In this document: positions 16,690-24,433 of the stretch, in pieces
How positions within the stretch are numbered: the stretch's first letter is position 1
Layout: each line of letters starts with the position of its first letter
IMG/VR virus record: IMGVR_UViG_3300045999_009250
Coordinates: 1 to 64,000 of that record
From: a virus
Strand: one strand, 5' to 3'
DNA length: 64,000 bases
Translations under genes and position numbers: made by a program
Notes under the pieces: model-generated
Database searches by the model: none
What the model was told of the DNA's origin: nothing
The model's input: the letters and a program-made list of their open reading frames with translations, nothing else

Positions 16690-17022
16690 ATGGCTAATTA
16701 TAATGTTTCAGTTACACAAAGTATAGTAATACAACCAGCAAATATTTTAGCTAGTCAGGTAACAACTTATACTATATCAAATCCTTTAATTGGTTCTTCT
16801 TATTTTACATTAGAAACAGTAAGAAACAATGACGGATTTTATAATTCAACTTCTCCTAAAAACACCTCAGGTTCATTTTCATTAGGAACAGGATTAGCAG
16901 AATTAATACAATCAGATTATATAGCTTCAGTTATTGTAGCACCAGGAGGAGGTACATTAACGTTTACACCTGCTAATAATATAACAGGTTCTACTTTATA
17001 TTTAAGAGGAACAGGAGCATAA
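16690..17022 (+). CDS. Small beta-rich structural protein
   Basis: 110 residues, Ser/Thr/Asn-rich, alternating predicted strands (NYNVSVTQSIVIQPANI, YFTLETVRNNDG, APGGGTLTFTPANNI). The composition is like the 140-residue protein at 25201 and phage decoration or fibre proteins. Set between core genes, it may be a head decoration protein; this is inference. Starts 3 nt after the upstream stop. Confidence 0.65.
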   Translation: MANYNVSVTQSIVIQPANILASQVTTYTISNPLIGSSYFTLETVRNNDGFYNSTSPKNTSGSFSLGTGLAELIQSDYIASVIVAPGGGTLTFTPANNITGSTLYLRGTGA

Positions 17023-17030
17023 AAATTAAC

Positions 17031-17040
17031 ATATTTATAA
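17031..17040 (+). promoter_or_regulatory. ATATTTATAA box, 4 nt before ATG
   Basis: Exact copy; only TAAA separates it from the ATG at 17045. Confidence 0.55.
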
Positions 17041-17044
17041 TAAA

Positions 17045-18268
17045 ATGGAAAAAACATTACAACAACAATATACTCTTATTAGAGAAGGTAAAGGAAATAA
17101 AGATCACTTTCTTAAACAAGCAAGAAATTTATTCCCAGAATTCATTACACCAGTTAATGATTATAATACTACAGTTCATATTTTAAAATCAAAAAGTATT
17201 TTAAGTGAAACCGCTATAGGAGGAGTAATCACTTCAAATCCAAATAAACCAGATTGGTTTAAAATATTTGATACTAATTTAAAAGAAGCAGTAGGTGTTA
17301 AAAACACTAAAGAATATGGTGATCAAAACGAATTTGAAAAAATTGATAAACAAGTTCAAGATGCTTTAGATCATCAATTTGATAATAAAGATGATAAAAA
17401 CATAGACAATGTTTATGGACAATCATTTTTAATGGGATACTATACTGAAATGAAAGATCCTAAAAACGCTGATAAAACAGTTGATGAATTAAAAGCTATT
17501 GTATTAAAAAACATGGTTAAAGACATCAATTATTATCATACTGAAGCATCATTTGGTGTTAAAGAAATTGGATATACAAAAGATGTAGTTGGTGGTGGAG
17601 ATGCAATAGCACCCAAAGGCAAATATAAATCATCAGGATATGGTGATATGCCTAAAGCTAAAGTTGTTAAAGAATCTTTAAATGAAGCTAAAAAATCAAA
17701 CGTTCAAACTCGTATTAAAGATTTAGAAAAACAAAACGAAGTATTAGCTTTAGAATCTAAAATAGCATCATTGGATGAAGCAATTAATGAATTAACTCAA
17801 AAAGTATCATTATCTGAATCTGATGAGTTAACTGATATGATGGATCCTAAAAAAATTAATGAACTTAAAAAAGACATTAAAGTACTTGAAAAATACAAAA
17901 TGACTTGTGAGAAAAAATTATCAAAATTAGGTGGTAAAAAAACCATAGTTGATGAAAATAAAGATGAAGACTATGGTGGTTTAAATCCTGAAGATTATGA
18001 TTTAATGGATGATGGTAGTATGGTTGATCCTGAAACAGGAAAAGTAGTTTGGAGCCCAACCAATGAAAAAATAACTGAAAACGAAAACGAAAATCCCCCT
18101 AACAAATATACATTTGTTGATAAAAAAGTAGTTAGAAGAATTAGTCCACAAAATGGAGATAAATCATATGATATTCAATTTGATGATCGCACAGAAAAAA
18201 CAATTTATGCAAGTCATGATGATTGGGATAAAATCAATTCTATATATCAAAAAGCTAAAAACGGATAA
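17045..18268 (+). CDS. Prohead core-like coiled-coil protein
   Basis: 407 residues. The N-terminus QQQYTLIREGKGNKDHF contains an I-R-E site and a second (SILSE) near residue 55. Residues ~220-295 form a Lys/Glu/Leu coiled coil (RIKDLEKQNEVLALESKIAS), followed by an acidic stretch and a compact C-terminal domain (VRRISPQNGDKSYDIQFDD) resembling an SH3-like or Tudor-like fold. Its position directly before the protease, with cleavage sites and a coiled coil, suits a scaffold core component. No T4 counterpart is recognised by sequence. Confidence 0.7.
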   Translation: MEKTLQQQYTLIREGKGNKDHFLKQARNLFPEFITPVNDYNTTVHILKSKSILSETAIGGVITSNPNKPDWFKIFDTNLKEAVGVKNTKEYGDQNEFEKIDKQVQDALDHQFDNKDDKNIDNVYGQSFLMGYYTEMKDPKNADKTVDELKAIVLKNMVKDINYYHTEASFGVKEIGYTKDVVGGGDAIAPKGKYKSSGYGDMPKAKVVKESLNEAKKSNVQTRIKDLEKQNEVLALESKIASLDEAINELTQKVSLSESDELTDMMDPKKINELKKDIKVLEKYKMTCEKKLSKLGGKKTIVDENKDEDYGGLNPEDYDLMDDGSMVDPETGKVVWSPTNEKITENENENPPNKYTFVDKKVVRRISPQNGDKSYDIQFDDRTEKTIYASHDDWDKINSIYQKAKNG

Positions 18269-18271
18269 TTA

Positions 18272-18880
18272 ATGAAACAAGTATTAATTGAAACTATACC
18301 GTTTAATGTATCTCCGATACAATTAACTGAAGGAATGAAAGCCCGTTCTGGTAATCCTTTAGTTGAAGGTATTTTAGCTACTGCCGAAGTAAAAAATGGT
18401 AATGGTAGATACTATTCTAAAGATTTATGGGAAAGAGAAATTAATAAATACATGGATGTTGTTAAAGAAAATAGAGCAACAGGCGAGTTAGACCACCCAG
18501 AATCTACAATTATTAATCTAAAAAACGTATCTCATATTATTAGAGAAATTAGATGGGACAACGATAAAGTAATAGGTAAAATAGAAATATTACCAACAAC
18601 ATCAGGTAACATATTAAAAGCTCTTATTGAAAACGGAGTTATGGTGGGTGTATCATCTCGTGGAATGGGTAGTTTAAAAGAAATGAATGAAGGTACTTTA
18701 GAAGTACAAGATGATTTCGAACTATTATGTTGGGATTTCGTATCAACACCTTCAAACCCGGGCTCATATATGAATTTAGTAAGAGAAGGTAAGGAAAATA
18801 ATATTATAAACCCATATAATAAGGTGAATTTATTATTAACCGAAATCTTATGTGCTAATGGTTCTTGTCCAATATTTTAA
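18272..18880 (+). CDS. Prohead protease (T4 gp21-like)
   Basis: 202 residues. Serine protease of the herpesvirus-assemblin-like fold that cleaves scaffold, capsid and internal proteins at I/L-x-E. The catalytic His lies in TGELDHPES (~74) and the Ser in VMVGVSSRGMGS (~128-130), in the right order and spacing for gp21. GNGRYYSKDLW near residue 48 and DFVSTPSNPGSYM near 165 are also family hallmarks. It starts 3 nt after the upstream stop. Its specificity predicts which proteins in the window are processed. Confidence 0.93.
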   Translation: MKQVLIETIPFNVSPIQLTEGMKARSGNPLVEGILATAEVKNGNGRYYSKDLWEREINKYMDVVKENRATGELDHPESTIINLKNVSHIIREIRWDNDKVIGKIEILPTTSGNILKALIENGVMVGVSSRGMGSLKEMNEGTLEVQDDFELLCWDFVSTPSNPGSYMNLVREGKENNIINPYNKVNLLLTEILCANGSCPIF

Positions 18881-18891
18881 ACAATAAAACT

Positions 18892-19047
18892 ATGAAAATA
18901 ATAAACTCTTGGAAATCAAAAGCAAAACAATTCGATAAAATAGATATAACTGCAAGAATATCTTATTTGTCTATATTTGAATTAAATATAGATTTTTCTA
19001 AAAAATCTTACAGATTAGTAATATTAAATTTCGGTATTAACTCTTAA
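18892..19047 (+). CDS. Short basic hypothetical protein
   Basis: 51 residues from ATG 18892 (MKIINSWKSKAKQFDKIDI). The upstream in-frame ATG at 18865 lies inside the protease gene. It has two hydrophobic stretches but no clear membrane helix. A terminator follows about 27 nt later. It may be a real small gene at the end of the protease unit or chance; no homologue recognised. Confidence 0.4.
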   Translation: MKIINSWKSKAKQFDKIDITARISYLSIFELNIDFSKKSYRLVILNFGINS

Positions 19048-19073
19048 CCCCTCTCTGGATAGAATCCATTGAT

Positions 19074-19106
19074 AGACCCTTCCCTAAAAAGAAGGGTTTC
19101 TTTTTT
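19074..19106 (+). terminator. Rho-independent terminator after protease unit
   Basis: ACCCTTC (19076-19082) pairs with GAAGGGT (19091-19097), with T-rich sequence after it. A small extra hairpin TGGAT-AGA-ATCCA lies at 19056-19068. Confidence 0.8.
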
Positions 19107-19183
19107 CGATTTTAGAAAAGGTGCATATATGTATCGAGGAATATACGGTTCATTTTATATCGTATCTATTTTAAATATTCTAT

Positions 19184-19213
19184 TACGCTTCGATTTTATC
19201 TACAATAAGCGTA
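19184..19213 (+). promoter_or_regulatory. Inverted repeat in the scaffold-gene leader
   Basis: TACGCTT (19184-19190) and AAGCGTA (19207-19213) form a 7-bp stem around 16 nt, in the 139-nt AT-rich leader before the scaffold gene. There is no ATATTTATAA box here, so this unit is likely driven by a different promoter. The role of the repeat is unknown. Confidence 0.35.
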
Positions 19214-19245
19214 TTTCCAACAAAACAATTTGAGGACAAAAAACA

Positions 19246-20307
19246 ATGACAAACAGAGATTTGCTAAAAGAAGCAATCGCAGATGCCAAAGCAGTTAAAG
19301 AAACAGCTATCGCAAATGCAAAATTAGCTCTTGAAGAAACTTTCAACCCGTATCTAAGAGAAAGATTAGCTGCAAAGTTAAACGAATTAGATGAAGCAGA
19401 AGAAGAAACAGAGTTAAAAGAAACAGAAGAAGTAATGGACGAAAATTATTCTGAAGATGATGACATGATGGAAGAAACCATGGAAGTGGAAAATGCAGAA
19501 ATGGCAGCTGAAGCAGATACATTAGATCTAGAAGCTCTTCTAAGAGAATTAGACGGTATTGAAGAAGACAAAACAGTCAACGCCGCAGGTTACGCTGAAG
19601 ATGAAGATAACGATGATCACGGTAATCTAAACGAAGCTGAAGATGATGAAGTTGCTAAAGGTGAAGATGATGATGAAGATGAAAACATCAACATTGAAGA
19701 CATGAGCACAGAAGATTTAGAATCATTTATCAAAGACGTAATCTCAGACATGGTATCAGCAGGTGAATTAGAAGCTGGTGAAGAAGGCGAAGAAGGCGGC
19801 GAAGAAGAAGATGTTATGAAAATGGATGATGAGGGTGATGATGAAGAAGAAATTAACTTAGATGCTATAGTAGCTGAACTTAAAAAGAAACCAGTAACTA
19901 AAAAATCAAGTAAAGAAGATGATAAAGAAGACAAAGTTAAAAAGATGGAAAAAGAACTTAAAGAAGCTTATGACGCTTTAAGACTTGTTAAATCTGAATT
20001 AAACGAAGTTAACTTATTCAACGCTAAATTACTTTACACAAACAAAATCTTCAGAAACAAAAACTTATCTGAATCACAAAAAGTAAAAGTATTAGCAGCA
20101 TTTGATAAAGCTGTTAACGTAAAAGAAGCTAAATTAGTATATGAAACATTAAGTGAAGGTTTAAAACAAACAAAAACTCCAGTTAACGAATCATTATTAA
20201 GAGGTGCGGCATCTAAAGTATCTGGTATTGCTCCAAAGAAACCAATTCTTGAAGTAAATGACCAATTAAACAGATGGCAAATATTAGCCGGTATCAAAAA
20301 AATATAA
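19246..20307 (+). CDS. Prohead scaffold protein (T4 gp22-like)
   Basis: 353 residues. Major internal scaffold around which the capsid assembles and which the protease destroys. It opens with MTNRDLLKEAIADAK (an L-K-E site), has very acidic runs between ~45 and ~215 (EDDDEDENINIEDM, GEEGEEGGEEEDV), a Lys-rich coiled coil at ~230-260, and ends ILEVNDQLNRWQILAGIKKI, like the C-terminus of gp22 that binds the shell. Placement between gp21 and gp23 matches T4. It uses more C-ending codons (AAC, TTC) than average here, as does the capsid gene, in keeping with high expression. Confidence 0.9.
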   Translation: MTNRDLLKEAIADAKAVKETAIANAKLALEETFNPYLRERLAAKLNELDEAEEETELKETEEVMDENYSEDDDMMEETMEVENAEMAAEADTLDLEALLRELDGIEEDKTVNAAGYAEDEDNDDHGNLNEAEDDEVAKGEDDDEDENINIEDMSTEDLESFIKDVISDMVSAGELEAGEEGEEGGEEEDVMKMDDEGDDEEEINLDAIVAELKKKPVTKKSSKEDDKEDKVKKMEKELKEAYDALRLVKSELNEVNLFNAKLLYTNKIFRNKNLSESQKVKVLAAFDKAVNVKEAKLVYETLSEGLKQTKTPVNESLLRGAASKVSGIAPKKPILEVNDQLNRWQILAGIKKI

Positions 20308-20334
20308 CAATAAAAAAACAAAACAATTAAAACA

Positions 20335-22068
20335 ATGTCAAACGTACATCAATTATTAGAAAGCGCAGCAGGAAACTGGAAATCACTACAAAGTGATGCT
20401 GCTAAATTAGCTTCTAAATGGACTAAAACAGGTCTATTAGAAGGCTTAACTACTGTGGACAGTAACAATATGTCCCTTTTATTAGAAAACCAAGCAAAAC
20501 AATTAGTAACAGAAACTAACACTGTTGCTTCAAACTCTGGATTCACTTCTGGTACACAAGGTGAAAACTGGGCTGGTATTGCATTACCATTAGTAAGAAA
20601 AGTATTCGGAACTATCGTAGCTAAAGAATTCGTTTCTGTTCAACCAATGAACATGCCTTCTGGTTTAGTATTCTTCTTAGATTTCCAATACGGAAACAAC
20701 AAAAATCCATTTACTGCAGGTTCTTCTTTATATGGTAACAGAAATGCTTCTGGTCAATATCCATTTGCTACTCCAGCAGCTGAAGGCGGTTTATACAACC
20801 CAGCAAACAAATTTACTTACTCTACTAACCAATTCTCAGCTTCTGTTCCATTAACTGGATCTACTGCTGGTGGTGTTTTACCTACTATTGGTGCTGGTAC
20901 TGGTTCAGTAGTTACAGCATCATGGGCTGAATTAAATTTTGATTCTGAATATTCAGCATCAGTAATTGCAAACAGAATATACAAAGTAACTGTTGCTACA
21001 GCTTCTGTATTAACTAACTTTGATCCAGATGCAGTAAGAGGTTTCACTTTAGTATCTGGTTCTACATTTACTGCTTCTAATATTTTACCTCAGTTTACAA
21101 CTTATAACTATACAGCAGGAACTATTAGTTTCTTCTATACAGCTTCAGCTACTTTAGGTGCTAATAATACTGCCGGTGCTTCTGCTACTATTTTCTATAA
21201 CAAAGGTAATAACAGTAGTACATTATCTGGTAATGATGCTAGAGCTGATTTCGAAGCAGATAGAACAGACGTATCTGTACCTAACTCTTTAAGTAGTTCA
21301 AACATCGTAATCCCAGAAATTAATGTTAAAATGCAATCACAAGCCATCACTGCTAAAACTAAAAAGTTAAAAGCTGTATGGACTCCTGAGTTCGCTCAAG
21401 ATTTAAGTGCTTACCAAAACATTGATGCTGAAGCTGAATTAACTAACATCATGAGTGAGTATATTTCAATGGAAATTGACTTAGAAATCTTAGAAATGTT
21501 AATCGAAGATGCTGCAGCTGGTACTGAATACTGGTCAGCAATTAACAACCAAACTATTTCAACCCAAGGTACTATAACTAACTTAGGAACTTCAGGTTAT
21601 TATAACACTCAAGGTCAATGGTTCCAAACTTTAGGTACTAAAATCCAAAAATTAAGCAACAAAATCCACCAATTAACTTTACGTGGAGGTGCTAATTTTA
21701 TCGTAACTTCTCCAACAGTAGCTACTATCTTAGAATCAATCCCAGGATTTGCTTCTACAAGCAATGGTGAAGCTGATCAAATGGAATATGCTTTCGGTGT
21801 ACAAAAAATTGGTACTGTAAACGGTCGTTACAAGGTTTACAAAAATCCTTACATGACTGAGAATTTGATGTTAATGGGTTACAGAGGTAGTCAGTTCCTA
21901 GAAACAGGTGCTGTATTTGCTCCGTACATTCCGTTAATCATGACTCCGTTAGTGTACGATCCAGAAACTTTCACTCCAAGAAAAGGTCTATTAACTCGTT
22001 ACGCTAAGAAAATGTTAAGACCTGAATTCTACGCGAAAATCTATGTTAGTGGTTTAAACACTATCTAA
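20335..22068 (+). CDS. Major capsid protein (T4 gp23-like)
   Basis: 577 residues; HK97 fold, forms the hexamers of the shell. The N-terminal ~65 residues form a helical delta domain with many L-x-E sites (QLLES, GLLEG, LLLEN, LVTET), so the mature protein probably starts near TNTVASNSGFTSG. KAVWTPEFAQDLSAYQNIDA and AELTNIMSEYISMEIDLEI (~345-385) are the gp23 signature, and the C-terminus VYDPETFTPRKGLLTRYAKK is also typical. It is longer than T4 gp23 (521); the excess appears as a Ser/Thr/Ala-rich beta insert at ~145-300. C-ending codons are enriched, as expected for the most abundant protein. Confidence 0.96.
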   Translation: MSNVHQLLESAAGNWKSLQSDAAKLASKWTKTGLLEGLTTVDSNNMSLLLENQAKQLVTETNTVASNSGFTSGTQGENWAGIALPLVRKVFGTIVAKEFVSVQPMNMPSGLVFFLDFQYGNNKNPFTAGSSLYGNRNASGQYPFATPAAEGGLYNPANKFTYSTNQFSASVPLTGSTAGGVLPTIGAGTGSVVTASWAELNFDSEYSASVIANRIYKVTVATASVLTNFDPDAVRGFTLVSGSTFTASNILPQFTTYNYTAGTISFFYTASATLGANNTAGASATIFYNKGNNSSTLSGNDARADFEADRTDVSVPNSLSSSNIVIPEINVKMQSQAITAKTKKLKAVWTPEFAQDLSAYQNIDAEAELTNIMSEYISMEIDLEILEMLIEDAAAGTEYWSAINNQTISTQGTITNLGTSGYYNTQGQWFQTLGTKIQKLSNKIHQLTLRGGANFIVTSPTVATILESIPGFASTSNGEADQMEYAFGVQKIGTVNGRYKVYKNPYMTENLMLMGYRGSQFLETGAVFAPYIPLIMTPLVYDPETFTPRKGLLTRYAKKMLRPEFYAKIYVSGLNTI

Positions 22069-22100
22069 TATTAGATAACACTTTATAACTAAAATTAAAG

Positions 22101-22126
22101 AACCCCACCAAAAGTGGGGTTTTTTC
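22101..22126 (+). terminator. Strong rho-independent terminator after the capsid gene
   Basis: AACCCCAC (22101-22108), loop CAAAA, GTGGGGTT (22114-22121), then Ts. It closes the head module. Confidence 0.9.
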
Positions 22127-22161
22127 TTTTTATTTGGCTAACTTAGATATCTTTATTACAT

Positions 22162-22179
22162 TTATATAGGCCTATATAA
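22162..22179 (+). promoter_or_regulatory. 18-bp perfect palindrome, candidate operator
   Basis: TTATATAGGCCTATATAA is perfectly self-complementary and lies 30 nt before the ATG of the pentein gene, right after the capsid terminator. This is a typical size for the operator of a dimeric repressor. It could also act as a cruciform or RNA hairpin. I saw no second copy. Confidence 0.4.
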
Positions 22180-22209
22180 TATGTATAGATAAATAAAAAT
22201 AGTTTTAAA

Positions 22210-23124
22210 ATGATAGAAACCCCTTCACAATTAAAGGTTCCAAGTTATGTATTAAACTTCCCCTTTTCTCTAAGCACTGAAAATCCAAACAATATTTGGA
22301 TGGAAGAATTATCACCCGAAGATTTAAAAATTAATAAACCTAAAGCTTATAAACAGTTTATGGATTTATATAATTTTATAGCTGGTGGTTCTTTAGTTTA
22401 TTTATTACCATCGTATGGTGATTATCAAGACCAAGTTTACGTGGCTAATGTGGGAATGCAATTACCCCACATTAAAGACGATAATATTGTGTTATTATCC
22501 AATTTTACTTCCGAACCTAGACAAGGTGAAGAATTAGTAGCAAAACCGTTCTTTAATTTAATGGGTTATAATACTCATCTATGTCCATTTAAATGGGAAG
22601 GTGAAGCAGATTTAAAATACATTGGTGGTAACACTTACATAGGTGGATACGGTCAACGTTCAACTAAAGAAGCTTATGAGTGGATGGAACAAAACTTTGA
22701 TATGAATATTATTAAAATAGAAATGGTTGAACCTTATTTATATCATTTAGATTGTTCAGTATTTCCATTAACTGATAAAAAAACATTAGTTTGTACTGAA
22801 TTATTTACACCTGAAGAATTAGAAGAAATAGGAAAATATACAGAAATTATTGATATTAGTGTTGATGATGCTTTTGGTGGATTAACAAATTCAGTAAGAA
22901 TGGGAAATATGATTTTATGTGCATCTAACATTTCAGAATTAAAACGTACTGATCCTTTATATGAGTTAGAAAAACATAAAATAGATACATTAGAAAGAAT
23001 ATGCGCTAATGAAGGTTTAGAACCAGTTATATTCAATTTATCAGAATATATGAAATCAGGTGCTATGTTATCATGCTGTGTAATGCACTTAAATTATGTT
23101 GATTATACTAAATCATTAATATAA
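22210..23124 (+). CDS. Pentein-fold guanidino-group enzyme (DDAH/amidinotransferase-like)
   Basis: 304 residues. Penteins act on arginine-type guanidinium groups through a Cys/His/acid site. Seen here: VYVANVG (~77-82, first blade strand), SEPRQGEE (~101-108, Arg), GEADLKYIGGNTYIGGYGQR (131-150, equivalent to EGGD...FVGxSxRT of DDAH), YHLDCSVFPL (178-187, His179 and Asp181, matching HLKxxxxxL), NSVRMGN (~227-233) and SGAMLSCCVMHLN (283-295) with the nucleophile Cys289 or Cys290. This order is that of dimethylarginine dimethylaminohydrolase and arginine deiminase relatives. Substrate cannot be fixed: hydrolase or transferase are both possible. The stop overlaps the next ATG (TAATG), so it is translated with the decarboxylase-like gene. 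Confidence 0.75.
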   Translation: MIETPSQLKVPSYVLNFPFSLSTENPNNIWMEELSPEDLKINKPKAYKQFMDLYNFIAGGSLVYLLPSYGDYQDQVYVANVGMQLPHIKDDNIVLLSNFTSEPRQGEELVAKPFFNLMGYNTHLCPFKWEGEADLKYIGGNTYIGGYGQRSTKEAYEWMEQNFDMNIIKIEMVEPYLYHLDCSVFPLTDKKTLVCTELFTPEELEEIGKYTEIIDISVDDAFGGLTNSVRMGNMILCASNISELKRTDPLYELEKHKIDTLERICANEGLEPVIFNLSEYMKSGAMLSCCVMHLNYVDYTKSLI

Positions 23125-23840
23125 TGGCTAAAACATTAAAAGACTGGATTAATACAGATGTAAAAAAGGCTGAAAAAATGTCTATTGAACAATTATCAAA
23201 TCAATTTTTCTTTAGAGATCCTTTAAGAACAATGTATATTGATAATGAACATTTTTATTCACCAGCTGATGGAACTATCTTATATCAAAAAGTAATTAAT
23301 GATCCTACTGAACCTATTGTGGAAATTAAAGGTATAAATTATACTTTACAAGATGCAATGGGTGATAAAGATTATAACAAACCATCTTTAGTTGTTGGTA
23401 TATTTATGTCATTTTATGATCCTCACATTATAAGAATTCCATATGGTGGTGTTATTGATTATGAATATTTAGAGGCAATAGAATCAACAAATAAGCCTAT
23501 GTTAGCAACCGAAAAAGATATCTTTAACGGTAAAATTAACCCAGCAAATCTAGAATATCTTAAAAATAATGAAAGAATGAAAATAAAAATAAATTCACTT
23601 TCTTTAGAATATCAATATAATATGTGTTTAATAGCTGATGAAGATGTAAATGTTATATCTTCATTTAAAAAACAACAAGATATATGTTCACAAAACGATA
23701 GATTTGGGTTAGTGCGTTGGGGTAGTCAAACAGAATTAATATTACCTTTAGATAAGCGCTTTGATTTTGAACTATGTCAAGAGGATCACACCCATGTTGA
23801 GGCTGGTTTGGATAAGTTAATAAAAATAAAATGGAAATAA
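23124..23840 (+). CDS. Phosphatidylserine decarboxylase-like pyruvoyl enzyme
   Basis: 238 residues. This family makes phosphatidylethanolamine from phosphatidylserine after self-cleavage creates a pyruvoyl group. Seen: FFRDPLR (29-35), FYSPADGTI (44-52, catalytic Asp49), VEIKGINYTLQDAMG (66-80), FYDPHIIRIPYGG (97-109, His101), and RFGLVRWGSQTELILP (cleavage between Gly200 and Ser201), matching the usual F-x-x-GST motif. Asp, His and Ser of the autoprocessing triad are all kept. It lacks the N-terminal membrane region of bacterial Psd, like the short Psd-related soluble forms. It may act on phosphatidylserine or on a related substrate. ATG overlaps the pentein stop. Confidence 0.78.
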   Translation: MAKTLKDWINTDVKKAEKMSIEQLSNQFFFRDPLRTMYIDNEHFYSPADGTILYQKVINDPTEPIVEIKGINYTLQDAMGDKDYNKPSLVVGIFMSFYDPHIIRIPYGGVIDYEYLEAIESTNKPMLATEKDIFNGKINPANLEYLKNNERMKIKINSLSLEYQYNMCLIADEDVNVISSFKKQQDICSQNDRFGLVRWGSQTELILPLDKRFDFELCQEDHTHVEAGLDKLIKIKWK

Positions 23841-24409
23841 AAACGGTAAATATTTATTTTTTACATAATGATGACAATATACCTTTTTATATTGGAAAAA
23901 CAAACAATATTAAGGATAGAATAAATAATCATAAAAGAACATTTGGTAAAAAAACTATTTTAGAAATAATAGATGTTGTAGATATAAAAGAATGGAAATT
24001 TTGGGAAAAATATTGGATATCTCAATTTAAAATGTGGGGGTTTATTCTTTTAAATAAAAATAAAGGAGGAGGAGGACCGGATTTTCATGATGATGAAATT
24101 AAAAAATTAATAAGTAAAAATAAAAAAGTTACCGGATATAAAGATAATGAATTAAGAAAACAAAATATTAGCAAATCAAATAAAGGAAAACCAAATTCTA
24201 TGAAAGGAAAAAAACAACCACAAGAATATGTTATAAAACGAGCTGAATCTAATAGAAAACCATGTTTGCAATTAAAAGATGGAATATTAATTAAAGAATG
24301 GTTAAGTAGTAGTGAAGCAAATGATGTTTATAACGGTGTTAATAACGTATTAAACGGTAGAGCTAAAACAGCTCATGGTTATGTATGGTTATGGAAAAAT
24401 GATAAATAA
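23831..24409 (+). CDS. GIY-YIG homing endonuclease
   Basis: 192 residues. NIYFLHNDDNIPFYIGKTNN (~7-26) is the GIY-YIG core, with the catalytic Arg in IKDRINNHKR and the Glu in WEKYWISQF. The C-terminal part has Lys-rich NUMOD3-like repeats (NISKSNKGKPNSMKGKKQP) and a NUMOD1-type end (IKEWLSSSEANDVYNG ... GYVWLWK). It overlaps the decarboxylase gene by 10 nt, without shortening its conserved core. A mobile gene inserted in the intergenic space before phoH. It has no box of its own. Confidence 0.9.
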   Translation: MEIKTVNIYFLHNDDNIPFYIGKTNNIKDRINNHKRTFGKKTILEIIDVVDIKEWKFWEKYWISQFKMWGFILLNKNKGGGGPDFHDDEIKKLISKNKKVTGYKDNELRKQNISKSNKGKPNSMKGKKQPQEYVIKRAESNRKPCLQLKDGILIKEWLSSSEANDVYNGVNNVLNGRAKTAHGYVWLWKNDK

Positions 24410-24433
24410 CAAACTTATTAAAATTATAACAAA

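Noticed and set aside
19617-19934. Minus-strand ORF opposite the acidic region of the scaffold gene
   Set aside because: It is a shadow of GAA/GAT-rich codons, giving a Ser-rich product without signals.
23124-23840. Truncation of the decarboxylase gene by the GIY-YIG insertion
   Set aside because: 38 residues including the processing Ser follow the Gly-Ser site, about the normal length, so the gene looks complete.
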